From JAEMQF01 sp963850525 (GTDB taxonomy: Bacteria; Pseudomonadota; Gammaproteobacteria; Burkholderiales; Burkholderiaceae_C), in the NCBI GenBank assembly GCA_963850525.1, contig CAWKLQ010000003.1, positions 1-64,000 on the forward strand: a stretch of DNA of 64,000 nucleotides, written 5' to 3'. Both the position numbers and the translations under genes were made by a program. Below the pieces are notes generated by a model that was not told the origin of the DNA, did not search any database, and saw only the letters and a program-made list of their open reading frames with translations. This document shows positions 33,801 through 42,376 of this stretch, piece after piece. The number at the start of each line of letters is the position of its first letter. Within the stretch, counting starts at the first letter, position 1.

Positions 33801-36035
33801 TCAACCCCGAACCGCCGCCAACGCCGCGTTGAGCGTCACGCTGGGTCGCATCACGGCCTCGGTCTTCACCGGGTCGGGCAGGTAGTAGCCGCCGATGTCG
33901 ACCGGCCGGCCTTGCACCGCATTCAGCTCAGCGACGATTTTCTGCTCGTTGTCGCCGAGCGTTTTGGCCAACGGGGCGAAGTGGGCAGCGAGGTCGCGGT
34001 CTTCCGTCTGCGCGGCGAGTTCGCGGGCCCAGTACAGCGCCAGGTAGAACTGGCTGCCGCGGTTGTCGAGCTGGCCCGTCTTCGGCGAAGGGTTCTTGTT
34101 GTTGTCGAGCAGCAGGCCGGTGGCCACGTCGAGCGTCTTGGCGAGCAACTTGGCGCGCGCATTGCCGGTCTTGATGCCGAGCTCTTCCAGCGACACGGCG
34201 AGCGCCAGGAATTCACCCAGCGAATCCCAGCGCAAATGGTTTTCCTCGACGAGTTGTTTGACGTGTTTCGGCGCCGAGCCGCCGGCGCCGGTTTCGTACA
34301 TGCCGCCACCGGCCATCAGCGGCACGATCGACAGCATCTTTGCCGACGTGCCCAGCTCCATGATCGGGAACAGGTCGGTGAGGTAGTCGCGCAGGATGTT
34401 GCCCGTCACCGAGATCGTGTCCATGCCGCGCGCCAGGCGCTCCAGCGTGTAGCGCATGGCGCGCACCTGCGACATGATCTGGATGTCCAGGCCGCTCGTG
34501 TCGTGCTCTTTCAGGTAGGTCGTGACCTTCTTGATCAGCTCGTTCTCGTGCGGGCGGTACGGGTCCAGCCAGAACACTGCCGGCATGCCCGAGTTGCGCG
34601 CGCGCGTCACGGCCAGCTTGACCCAATCGCGCACCGGTGCGTCCTTCACCTGGCACATGCGCCAGATGTCGCCGGCTTCGACGTTCTGCGTCAGCAGCAC
34701 TTCGCCGGTGGCCAGGTCGGTGATGTGGGTCACGCCGTCTTCGGGCACCTCGAAGGTCTTGTCGTGCGAGCCGTATTCCTCGGCCTGCTGCGCCATCAGG
34801 CCGACGTTGGGCACGGTGCCCATGGTCTTGGGGTCGAAGTTGCCGTGCCATTTGCAGAAGTTGATCATCTCCTGGTAGATGCGCGCGAAGGTCGACTCCG
34901 GCATCACGGCCTTGACTTCCTTCGGTCGGCCGTCGGCGCCCCACATCGTGCCGCCGGCGCGGATCATCGCCGGCATCGACGCGTCGACGATGATGTCGTT
35001 GGGCGAGTGGAAGTTGGTGATGCCTTTCGCCGAATCGACCATCGCCAGCTCGGGGCGATTCGCCAGGCAGGCGTGCAGGTCGCGCATGATTTCGTCGCGC
35101 TGCGACGTGGGCAAGGTGTCGATCTTTTCGTACAGGTTCACCATGCCGTGGTTCACGTTCACGCCCAGGGCATCGAACAGCTTGCCGTGTTTGGCGAAAG
35201 CGTCCTTGTAGAAGATCCGCACGCAGTGGCCGAAGACGATGGGGTGCGAGACCTTCATCATCGTCGCCTTCACGTGCAGCGAGAACATCACGCCGTGTTT
35301 GCGCGCGTCTTCGATTTCGCGCTCGTAGAACTCGCACAGCGCGCGTCTGCTCATGAACATCGAGTCGATGATCTCGCCCGCCTTGAGCGCGACCTTCGGC
35401 TTGAGCAGAATCGTCTGGCCACTGCGCGTCAGCAATTCCAGCTTGACGTCGCGCGCCTTGTCCAGCGTCATCGACTTCTCGCCATGGTAAAAATCGCCGT
35501 GGTGCATGTGCGAGACGTGCGTGCGCGAGGCCTGCGGCCATTCGCCCATCGTGTGCGGGTTCTTGCGCGCGTACTCCTTGACGGCGCGCGGCGCGCGGCG
35601 GTCGGAGTTGCCTTCGCGCAGCACCGGGTTCACGGCGCTGCCGGTGCACTTCGAGTAGCGCGCGCGAAGCGCCTTGTCTGCGTCGTTCTTTGGGTCTTCG
35701 GGGTAGTCGGGGACCTTGTAGCCCTTGCCTTGCAGCTCGCGGATGCACGCCTGCAACTGCGCCACCGAGGCGCTGATGTTCGGCAGCTTGATGATGTTGG
35801 TGTCGGGCAGCAGCGTCAGCCGGCCGAGCTCAGCCAGGTTGTTCGGCACGCGCTGCGCTTCGCTCAGGCATTCCGGGAATTCCGCCAAGACACGCGCCGC
35901 CACCGAGATGTCGCTCTGCACGATCCGGATGCCGGCCGGCGCGGTGAAGGTGCTGACGATGGGCAGAAAGGCGAAGGTCGCCAGGGCGGGGGCTTCATCG
36001 GTCAGCGTGTAGATGATGGTCGGCGGCTTGCTCAT
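33801..36035 (-). CDS. icd: NADP-dependent isocitrate dehydrogenase, monomeric type
   Basis: A 744-residue monomeric isocitrate dehydrogenase, the length of the IDH-II family and about twice that of the dimeric enzyme. The start MSKPPTIIYTLTDEAPALAT is typical, as are NIIKLPNISASVAQL, CTGSAVNPVLREGNSDRRAP and the C-terminal ALYWARELAAQTEDRDL. It converts isocitrate to 2-oxoglutarate with NADP in the TCA cycle. The frame is intact. Confidence 0.97.
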   Translation of the reverse strand: MSKPPTIIYTLTDEAPALATFAFLPIVSTFTAPAGIRIVQSDISVAARVLAEFPECLSEAQRVPNNLAELGRLTLLPDTNIIKLPNISASVAQLQACIRELQGKGYKVPDYPEDPKNDADKALRARYSKCTGSAVNPVLREGNSDRRAPRAVKEYARKNPHTMGEWPQASRTHVSHMHHGDFYHGEKSMTLDKARDVKLELLTRSGQTILLKPKVALKAGEIIDSMFMSRRALCEFYEREIEDARKHGVMFSLHVKATMMKVSHPIVFGHCVRIFYKDAFAKHGKLFDALGVNVNHGMVNLYEKIDTLPTSQRDEIMRDLHACLANRPELAMVDSAKGITNFHSPNDIIVDASMPAMIRAGGTMWGADGRPKEVKAVMPESTFARIYQEMINFCKWHGNFDPKTMGTVPNVGLMAQQAEEYGSHDKTFEVPEDGVTHITDLATGEVLLTQNVEAGDIWRMCQVKDAPVRDWVKLAVTRARNSGMPAVFWLDPYRPHENELIKKVTTYLKEHDTSGLDIQIMSQVRAMRYTLERLARGMDTISVTGNILRDYLTDLFPIMELGTSAKMLSIVPLMAGGGMYETGAGGSAPKHVKQLVEENHLRWDSLGEFLALAVSLEELGIKTGNARAKLLAKTLDVATGLLLDNNKNPSPKTGQLDNRGSQFYLALYWARELAAQTEDRDLAAHFAPLAKTLGDNEQKIVAELNAVQGRPVDIGGYYLPDPVKTEAVMRPSVTLNAALAAVRG

Positions 36036-36385
36036 GGTTCACGATTCTCCAGGCGGGTTCATGCTGCGGATTGTTCTTGAAGACTGCGATTGTGACCCCC
36101 TGTCGCGTCAAGCCACGTCGAACGCGAACTTGCAGAAGTGCTGTACTTTCACGGCACATGAGGCCCGGAACGCGCCAAACGCGCGACTGCGGCGCGCAAG
36201 AGGACCCGGGAGTAGAGCTTGTGAAAGCCGAACAAGACCCGGAATGCGCCGCCCATTTTTCTTGCTTCGCCGGAGCGCCTGTCGACGACGGGAACCGCCC
36301 CGGCTGCGCCGGCGACGCGGAATCGGCACTTCATGCGCGGACCGCGGGTCCGGTTGACTTGTGTGTCATGCCAACACTGCGCTGG
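36036..36385. other. 350-base stretch between icd and the GFA gene with no supported gene
   Basis: Open frames here are short, arginine-rich and mutually overlapping, with no recognisable motif or ribosome site. The stem CGGACC-GCG-GGTCCG (36338-36352) lies just after the 3' end of the GFA gene on the minus strand and could help to end that transcript. The upstream region of icd is also contained here. Confidence 0.5.
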
Positions 36386-36775
36386 CTAAAACCAATAGTC
36401 GGCGACACAGCGGCCATCGCGCGGCAGGTCGTCAAATGTGTTCAGCCCGTCAAAGTGATCGATCGGAATCTGCGCCACGGCGGCGGGCTCGGCAAGGCGC
36501 AGGTTCACGGCGATTCGCACCCTGCCTTGCTCGTCCTTCTGCAGTCCGCGCCAAAAAGCCACGCAGCCGCACGCCGGGCAGAAGTGAAATTCGAGCGCCT
36601 TGCCGCGCACATACGCCTGCGTCTTGCCCGAGACCTTGATGCCTTCGTTGTCGTAGTCGTAGGCCCAGAGCACGCCGTAACGTCGGCACGCGGTGCAATT
36701 GCAGGCGGTTGCACCGTCGGGCTGCCCGTCAAATTGCCATCGCACTGCACCACAAAGACAGGATCCTTGAATCAT
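36386..36775 (-). CDS. GFA-family zinc protein
   Basis: A 129-residue protein of the glutathione-dependent formaldehyde-activating (GFA) fold. Zinc cysteines are visible in GSCLCGAV at the N-terminus, CNCTACRR near residue 26, and FCPACGC near residue 66. Most bacterial members have unproven activity despite the family name. AGGAG lies well placed before the ATG at 36775. It stands alone, divergent from the MATE gene. Confidence 0.88.
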   Translation of the reverse strand: MIQGSCLCGAVRWQFDGQPDGATACNCTACRRYGVLWAYDYDNEGIKVSGKTQAYVRGKALEFHFCPACGCVAFWRGLQKDEQGRVRIAVNLRLAEPAAVAQIPIDHFDGLNTFDDLPRDGRCVADYWF

Positions 36776-36954
36776 TCAGTCTCTCCTCTTCGTCGCGCGT
36801 CCATCATAAAACCTGATCGGCAACGCGAGGCGCGCGGCGCGCCCGGCGACCCGCTCGTGCATGACTCCGTGCTGCCGCCTACCTCATCTTGGTGCCACAC
36901 TCGACGCCACACTGGCTGCCACAGCGCAGGCCACCCGACCCCGGATGCCCCCTC

Positions 36955-38346
36955 ATGACCCGCGCCACTGCCCCGAACCTCGCCGCGCCCGCCGCACCGG
37001 CGGCGCATGCGCCGGACCCGTTGCTTCACGCACCGCTGCTGCCCACCCTGCTGCGTTTCGCGCTGCCCAACATGCTGGCAATGCTCGCCACCGCGCTCGC
37101 GGCGATTGCCGAAACCACTTACGTCGGCAGCTTCGGCGTCGGATCGCTCGCCGGCATGGCGCTGGTTTTTCCGTTCGTCATGTTCCAGGCCATGCTGTCG
37201 GCCGGTGCGATGGGCGGGGGCGTGTCGTCCGCCGTCAGCCGCGCCTTCGGCGCGGGCGACCCGGCGCGCGCGAACGCGCTCGCGGTGCACGCGGTGTGGA
37301 TCGGCGTGTCGGCCGGCGTCATCTACATGGTCGTGATGCTCGTGTTCGGGCCGGCGCTGTTCGCTGCGCTGGGCGGCCAGGGCGAGGCTTTGCAACAGGC
37401 GGTTGCGTATTCGAACGTCGCCTTTTTCGGCTCGGTGTTCGTCTGGCTCGTGAACACGCTCTCGTCGGTGATTCGCGGCTCGGGCAACATGAAAGTGCCC
37501 TCGGCCACGCTGTTCATCGTCGCCGCAGGCCAGGTGCTGATCGGCGGCGCGCTCGGCCTGGGCTGGGGGCCGTTGCCGCGCCTGGGAATGGCCGGCGTGG
37601 CGGCGGGCACGCTCGCCGCGTTTGCGCTCGGCGCAGGCTTTCTGTTGTTCCACCTCGTGACGGGCCGCGCCCGCGTGCAGCTGCGGCTGCGGACCACGCC
37701 ACTGCAGTGGGCGCTTGCGCGCGACATCCTCAAGGTCGGCGCGCTGGCGTGCATCTCGCCGCTGCAAACGGTGTTGACGATTCTCATCGTGACGCGCCTC
37801 GTCGCGCACTTCGGGACCGATGCACTCGCGGGTTATGGCATCGGCACGCGGCTCGAGTTTCTGCTCGTGCCGATTGCGTTTGCGATCGGCGTCGCGTCGG
37901 TGCCGCTGGTGGGCATGGCGATCGGCGCCGGCGACGTGGCGCGCGCGCGCCGCGCGGCGTGGACCGCCGCCGCGCTGGCGACCGCTTTGCTCGGCGCACT
38001 CGGGCTGATCGTGACCGTTGCACCCGACCTGTGGACGACGCAATTCACCCAAGACCCCGCCGTGCTCGCTGCGGCCGCGCTCTACTTCCGCTGGGCCGGG
38101 CCGTGTTACGGCCTGTTTGGCCTCGGCCTGTGCCTGTACTTCTCGTCGATGGGCGCCGGCAAGGTGGGCGGCCCGGTGCTCGCGGGCACCTTGCGCCTCG
38201 TGCTGGTGGCCGCGGGCGGCTGGGCGCTGGCTCTCGCGCAGACGCCACCGTGGACGATCTTCGCGCTCGTCGCGCTGGCGATGGCCGCCTATGGACTGGC
38301 AACGGTCGTGGCAGTTCGGCTGACTTCATGGGGCACGCCGCACTGA
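36955..38346 (+). CDS. MATE-family efflux transporter
   Basis: A 463-residue MATE transporter with twelve expected helices in two similar halves. Family segments include LRFALPNMLAMLATALAAIAE, GMALVFPFVMFQAMLSAGAM, NTLSSVIRGSGNMKVPS and, in the second half, GYGIGTRLEFLLVPIAFAIG and GAGKVGGPVLAG. It would export cationic or hydrophobic compounds using a Na+ or H+ gradient. ATG 36955 is chosen over an upstream ATG because residues before it look unconserved. The WYL regulator downstream is co-directional. Confidence 0.93.
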   Translation: MTRATAPNLAAPAAPAAHAPDPLLHAPLLPTLLRFALPNMLAMLATALAAIAETTYVGSFGVGSLAGMALVFPFVMFQAMLSAGAMGGGVSSAVSRAFGAGDPARANALAVHAVWIGVSAGVIYMVVMLVFGPALFAALGGQGEALQQAVAYSNVAFFGSVFVWLVNTLSSVIRGSGNMKVPSATLFIVAAGQVLIGGALGLGWGPLPRLGMAGVAAGTLAAFALGAGFLLFHLVTGRARVQLRLRTTPLQWALARDILKVGALACISPLQTVLTILIVTRLVAHFGTDALAGYGIGTRLEFLLVPIAFAIGVASVPLVGMAIGAGDVARARRAAWTAAALATALLGALGLIVTVAPDLWTTQFTQDPAVLAAAALYFRWAGPCYGLFGLGLCLYFSSMGAGKVGGPVLAGTLRLVLVAAGGWALALAQTPPWTIFALVALAMAAYGLATVVAVRLTSWGTPH

Positions 38347-38402
38347 ACGCCGCACTGAACCCTTGACACGCCCGCCGACTTGCAACCCAATCGGCGCTTG
38401 GC

Positions 38403-38417
38403 TGACACGCCATGTCA
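38403..38417. promoter_or_regulatory. Palindrome TGACA-N5-TGTCA before the WYL regulator, site A
   Basis: TGACACGCCATGTCA is a perfect 5-bp inverted repeat with a 5-base centre, 22 bases upstream of the regulator start. The same half-sites and spacing recur at 39449. The pair suggests a WYL-regulator operator controlling its own gene and the next one. Confidence 0.6.
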
Positions 38418-38439
38418 GTCATGCAAACCCCGTCAACCC

Positions 38440-39399
38440 GTGCAATCGAGCCGACTGTTATCGATCCTGTTGCGGCTGCAGACGCAGGGACGAGTCTCGG
38501 CCCAAGTCCTCGCGCAATCGTTCGAAGTGTCGGTACGGACCATCTACCGCGACATCGATGCGCTGAGCGCCGCCGGCGTGCCCGTGCTGGCCGAGAAGGG
38601 ACGCCACGGCGGTTTCGAGCTGCGCGCAGGCTACCGAACCCAGCTCACCGGGCTGGACCGGCCCGAAGCGCAAAGCCTGTTTTTTGCCGGCGCGCCTTTC
38701 GCGGCGCAACAGCTCGGTCTCGGCCCGGCCCTCGAAACCACGCGCCTGAAATTGTTGGCGGCCCTGCCCGAGCCCGACCGGCGTGACGCAGAGCGCGTCG
38801 CATCGCGCTTCCACCTCGACCACGTGGCGTGGTTCCAGGGCCCGGACGAACAGCGCCTGCTGCCCGAACTCGCCGCGGCAGTGTGGGCGCGGCGCATGCT
38901 GCAGATGCGCTACGACAGCTGGACGGGTGTGGTCCAGCGGCGCGTCGCGCCGCTCGGTCTGGTGCTCAAGGGCGGGCTGTGGTACCTGATTGCTGCGGCT
39001 GACGGCCAGCAGCGCACTTACCGCGTCGCCTCGGTGCAGACTTTGACGGTGGAAGAGACTGCCGCGCCCGTGCCACCGCGCTTCGACCTGAAACGCTACT
39101 GGGACGAGTTCACGCGCGACTACGAAGCGCGCATGCAGGCGGGCCGGGCCAGGGTGCGCGCCCGCCCCGCCGCCCTGAGGGCGCTGGCGCGCATGAGCCA
39201 CGCGATGGCGCAGGCCGTCGCCGCGGCGACGCCGCCGGACAAAACGGGTTGGCTGGAGCTCGACATTCCCATCGAATCGATCGACGTGGCGGTGGGCGAG
39301 TTGCTGCGTTTGGGGCCCGCCGTGCAGGCGCTCGGGCCGGCCGAGTTGCGGCGCGCGTTGCGCAAGGCCGTCAAGGCTTTGGGCGCGGTCTATGCATGA
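38440..39399 (+). CDS. YafY-type regulator with HTH and WYL domains
   Basis: A 319-residue regulator. The N-terminal DeoR-like winged helix (SRLLSILLRLQTQGRVSA, then VSVRTIYRDIDALSAAGVPV) is followed by the WYL domain, with RRVAPLGLVLKGGLWYLIAAADG holding the WYL motif and a C-terminal extension to 319. WYL domains bind nucleic acids or small ligands. No ATG is in frame near the domain start, so GTG 38440 is taken. Two identical-pattern palindromes flank its gene. Confidence 0.9.
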   Translation: MQSSRLLSILLRLQTQGRVSAQVLAQSFEVSVRTIYRDIDALSAAGVPVLAEKGRHGGFELRAGYRTQLTGLDRPEAQSLFFAGAPFAAQQLGLGPALETTRLKLLAALPEPDRRDAERVASRFHLDHVAWFQGPDEQRLLPELAAAVWARRMLQMRYDSWTGVVQRRVAPLGLVLKGGLWYLIAAADGQQRTYRVASVQTLTVEETAAPVPPRFDLKRYWDEFTRDYEARMQAGRARVRARPAALRALARMSHAMAQAVAAATPPDKTGWLELDIPIESIDVAVGELLRLGPAVQALGPAELRRALRKAVKALGAVYA

Positions 39400-39448
39400 C
39401 AGTGGTGAGCTCTGGATCGCGCATTGGCGCGCGCGCGGACCGGAATGC

Positions 39449-39463
39449 TGACATCCCGTGTCA
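39449..39463. promoter_or_regulatory. Palindrome TGACA-N5-TGTCA before the secreted protein gene, site B
   Basis: TGACATCCCGTGTCA repeats the half-sites and spacing of site A at 38403 and lies 67 bases upstream of the ATG at 39530. Shared architecture around two neighbouring genes supports a common regulator. Confidence 0.6.
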
Positions 39464-39529
39464 ACCTTGGTGTTGCACAGTCCTGCGGCACGCGCGCGGT
39501 GCGCGACGCCCATCTCAAAGGACACCAGC

Positions 39530-40096
39530 ATGAGCGACGAACCCTCCGATATTCAACGGCGCACGGTGCTGCAGGCAGCGGCAGGCCTGGCCGCGGCCGG
39601 CCAGACAGCGCTGCACAGCGCTCCCGCCGCTGCAGCATCAGCACCGCCCACCGGCAAGCCCGGCGACTTCGATTTCCTGAGCGGCGAGTGGAAGATCAAG
39701 AACAAGCGCTGGAACAACGGCGCCTGGGAGACCTTCGACGGCGAAGCCACAGTGCACGGCCTGCTGGCCGGCGTGGTGAGCGTGGAGGAGCTGCGCATTC
39801 CAACGCGCCAGTTCAGCGGCATGGGTTTGCGCTTGCTCGACCAGGAGCGCAAGCTGTGGGCTGACTTCTGGGTGAATCGAAAGAGCGGCGTGCTGACCCC
39901 GCCGCCGTCATGGGGCAGCTTTGTGAACGGCGTGGGCACCTGGGACAGCGACGAACTCGACGGCGACAAACCCGTCATCTCGCGCGGCGTCTGGGACCAG
40001 ATCACTGCCACGTCTTGCCGCTGGTTCCAGGCATCGTCGGGCGACGGCGGCAAGACCTGGAAAGAGAACTGGGTGATGCATTGGGTGCGCGCCTGA
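39530..40096 (+). CDS. Tat-type exported protein, DUF1579-like
   Basis: A 188-residue protein with a twin-arginine-like signal (IQRRTVLQAAAGLAAAGQTA). The mature part begins GDFDFLSGEWKIKNKRWNN, typical of lipocalin-like DUF1579 proteins that open with a FLxGxW motif. The tryptophan-rich body (RKLWADFWVNR, WFQASSGDGGKTWKENW) is consistent with a small beta-barrel that binds a hydrophobic ligand. AAAGGA precedes the ATG. The palindrome upstream suggests control by the WYL regulator. Confidence 0.75.
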   Translation: MSDEPSDIQRRTVLQAAAGLAAAGQTALHSAPAAAASAPPTGKPGDFDFLSGEWKIKNKRWNNGAWETFDGEATVHGLLAGVVSVEELRIPTRQFSGMGLRLLDQERKLWADFWVNRKSGVLTPPPSWGSFVNGVGTWDSDELDGDKPVISRGVWDQITATSCRWFQASSGDGGKTWKENWVMHWVRA

Positions 40097-40133
40097 ACGT
40101 GACGCCGGCAGCGCGCCCAGGCTCACGAGCCGG

Positions 40134-41036
40134 TCAACGCTGGCCCGCGGCGCGCGCCGGCACGCCTTGCAGATACATATGCACTGCGGCGAGGTCAACA
40201 TCGGACAGTTGCGCGAGCGACTCGAAGGGCATGACGGCGATCACGCTGCCATCGGGGCGTTTGCCCGTCTTCATCATCTTTGCGAACACGCTGGCGTCGG
40301 CGTAGCGGCCCATCACCGTGCCGGCGCCGGGCGTCAGATTGGCTGCATCCGGCCACGACGGCGGCGTGCCGGGGATCTTGCCGCCCGACAGGCCAGCGCC
40401 GTGGCAGCCGATACACGCGTTGGCGACGTACTTGCCGTGCTCGCGCGTCACGCCTTCGGCCACGGGTAACGAAGGCGCGAGGCGGTGATCGATTTTTTCG
40501 GCAGCGTCGGTGATCGCGCCCAGGCCGTACAGCACGCGCACCGGAAGCGGCAACTGAATCACGGCGGGCTTGCCCTGCACGGCGGGCATCTGGCGCAGAT
40601 AGGCGACGAGCGCGGCCAGGTCGGCGTCAGTGAAGCGGTTGTAGTCTTCGCTGGGCATGATGAACGCCGGCCGGCCATCGCGCTTCACGCCGTGGCGAAT
40701 GATGCGGTCCCAATCCGCGCCCTGGTAGTTCGCTGTGACGCTGCCCGGGCCGGGGCTGATGGCTGGGCCGGCGACTTTCATCGACCCATCGTCGATGAAA
40801 ACCCGGCCGCTGCCGTCGGCGCCATGACAGTCGGCGCAGCCGCGCGACGCGTAGAGGTAACGCCCGCGCTCCAGGCTCGCGGCGTCGTCGCGATAGGCCA
40901 CCGCGGCCACGGTCACAGCAACCTGCCGTTGCGGCTTGCGCTCGGCGAGCTGCACGCCCACTGCGGCCACCGCCGCAGCCAGCGCGGCGGCCCCCAGCAG
41001 GGCAAAGCCAAACCATTTCAACAGGCGTCTCAGCAT
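40134..41036 (-). CDS. Membrane-anchored diheme cytochrome c
   Basis: A 300-residue protein with an N-terminal hydrophobic anchor (FALLGAAALAAAVAAVGVQLA) and two cytochrome c domains. Heme motifs are GCADCHG near residue 70 and ACIGCHG near residue 208. Axial methionine candidates are present in FIMPSEDY and AVMPFES. It likely shuttles electrons on the periplasmic side of the membrane. No dehydrogenase partner is adjacent. Confidence 0.9.
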   Translation of the reverse strand: MLRRLLKWFGFALLGAAALAAAVAAVGVQLAERKPQRQVAVTVAAVAYRDDAASLERGRYLYASRGCADCHGADGSGRVFIDDGSMKVAGPAISPGPGSVTANYQGADWDRIIRHGVKRDGRPAFIMPSEDYNRFTDADLAALVAYLRQMPAVQGKPAVIQLPLPVRVLYGLGAITDAAEKIDHRLAPSLPVAEGVTREHGKYVANACIGCHGAGLSGGKIPGTPPSWPDAANLTPGAGTVMGRYADASVFAKMMKTGKRPDGSVIAVMPFESLAQLSDVDLAAVHMYLQGVPARAAGQR

Positions 41037-41170
41037 GCTTCTTTGCTCCCGGATCGGACTGCGTTGAATCCGCGAAAGTGGATGCGCCGCACGGCGCGCC
41101 TCAATGGCCCTCGGTCAAACGCTCATTGACACATCAAAGTGAATCCAAAACACTCGGCGAACCGTCCGAC

Positions 41171-41182
41171 ATGACGCGTCAT
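41171..41182. promoter_or_regulatory. 12-bp palindrome upstream of the MBL-fold lipoprotein gene
   Basis: ATGACGCGTCAT is a perfect palindrome located 40 bases before the ATG at 41223. It shares TGAC/GTCA ends with the WYL-type sites but lacks the 5-base centre. An operator role is possible, not shown. Confidence 0.3.
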
Positions 41183-41222
41183 TGTCTCGAACCTGTCTCA
41201 TTCAACAACCAGGAAAGTACCC

Positions 41223-42086
41223 ATGCGCAAGCCCATCCAATCTGTTCTGGGAATCGTCGCCGCGTTGGCCGTGCTCGCCGGCTGCGCCGCGCCGCCGGCG
41301 CCCGCGCCGGACGCAGGCAAGGAAGGCAAGATCGAGGTGCTCTGGCTCGGCAACGCGGCGATGCGAATCACGACGGTCGCCGGCAAGGTGATCCTGATCG
41401 ACCCCTTCCTCACCAACAACCCGAAGACGCCGGCGCAATACAAGAACCTCGATGCGCTGGGCAAGATCGACCTGATCCTCGTCACCCACGGCCATGGCGA
41501 TCACATTGGCGTGGCCGGCCAGGGCTTTGATTCGGTGACGCTGTCGAAGAAGCACAACGCGCCGCTCTACGCACCCGCCGGGCTGAACCAGGTGTTGATC
41601 ACGCTGGGCCTCCTGTCGCCCGAACTCTCGCAGCGCTTCGGCAAGGGCGGAACGATCACGCCGTTCCCCGGTGTCAAGATCACGGCGACGCACGCCGAGC
41701 ACAGCTCCGAACTGGTGTTCGCCAACCCCATCACGAGCAAGGCCGAGAGCCACATCGGCGGCGAGCCGGTGGGCTTCATCGTCGAGCTGGAAAACGGCTT
41801 CAAGATCTATCACATGGGCGACACCGGCGTGTTCGGCGACATGAAGCTGATCGGCGAGTACTACAAACCCGACCTCATCATGGTGCCGATCGGCGGCCAC
41901 TACGTGATGGACCCGAAAGACGCCGCGTACGCGACGAACCACCTCATCAGGCCGCGCTTCGCCCTGCCGATGCACTACGCGACGAATCCCTTCCTCAAAG
42001 GCACGCCGCAGGAGTACGCGGCGGCGCTGGGGAATACGGCGACGAAGGTGTTCCCGATCAACCCGGGAGATGCGCTCAGGTTCTGA
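41223..42086 (+). CDS. Metallo-beta-lactamase-fold lipoprotein
   Basis: A 287-residue MBL-fold hydrolase with a lipoprotein signal (VAALAVLAGCAAP). Metal motifs are THGHGDHIG (HxHxDH), HAEHSS, GDTGVFGD and PMHYATN. The pattern fits the UPF0173/UlaG-type metal-dependent hydrolases, here anchored in the envelope. AGGAAAG precedes the ATG. Substrate unknown; a lactone or phosphoester is typical. Confidence 0.9.
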   Translation: MRKPIQSVLGIVAALAVLAGCAAPPAPAPDAGKEGKIEVLWLGNAAMRITTVAGKVILIDPFLTNNPKTPAQYKNLDALGKIDLILVTHGHGDHIGVAGQGFDSVTLSKKHNAPLYAPAGLNQVLITLGLLSPELSQRFGKGGTITPFPGVKITATHAEHSSELVFANPITSKAESHIGGEPVGFIVELENGFKIYHMGDTGVFGDMKLIGEYYKPDLIMVPIGGHYVMDPKDAAYATNHLIRPRFALPMHYATNPFLKGTPQEYAAALGNTATKVFPINPGDALRF

Positions 42087-42153
42087 ACGCTCGGCTGGCG
42101 CACTGCGGCACTCTGGCAAGCAACCCCAAGCACCTGGCCAAATACGGTAAGTG

Positions 42154-42299
42154 ATGATGACCACGCTGATCCTGGACACGGGGCCATGGGTCGCATTGCA
42201 CTGCAGCGGAGGACAGCTAACGTGCTGACGCTCGACAGCGACTTTCACGTCTACCGCCGCTACGGGCGAAAGACGATTCCGCTGCTTCGGCCGGACTGA
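42154..42299 (+). pseudogene. VapC-type PIN toxin, internal-deletion remnant
   Basis: ATG 42154 opens a PIN N-terminus (MTTLILDTGPWVAL) with the first catalytic aspartate, but the frame stops at 42226-42228. A second frame from GTG 42222 encodes a PIN C-terminus (VLTLDSDFHVYRRYGRKTIPLL) that ends at 42299. The central 80-90 residues are gone, with a frameshift at the join. The bases just before (ASNPKHLAKYGK, stop at 42152-42154) look like an antitoxin C-terminus overlapping the toxin start. This is a decayed toxin-antitoxin locus. Confidence 0.7.
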
Positions 42300-42376
42300 C
42301 CACGGGTTCCGAATCCGCTGCCAGGAGCCTGGGCGCGCGCTGATTGCGAGCGCAATGCGACTGCACCCGAGATCGC

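Noticed and set aside
33912..36080. A 722-codon open frame antisense to icd
   Set aside because: Its product is His/Arg/Gln-rich without any domain, and the opposite strand encodes a complete monomeric isocitrate dehydrogenase. It is a GC-rich shadow frame.
36071..36958. A long plus-strand frame opposite the GFA gene
   Set aside because: The minus strand holds a GFA protein with all zinc cysteines and a good ribosome site, so this frame is a shadow.
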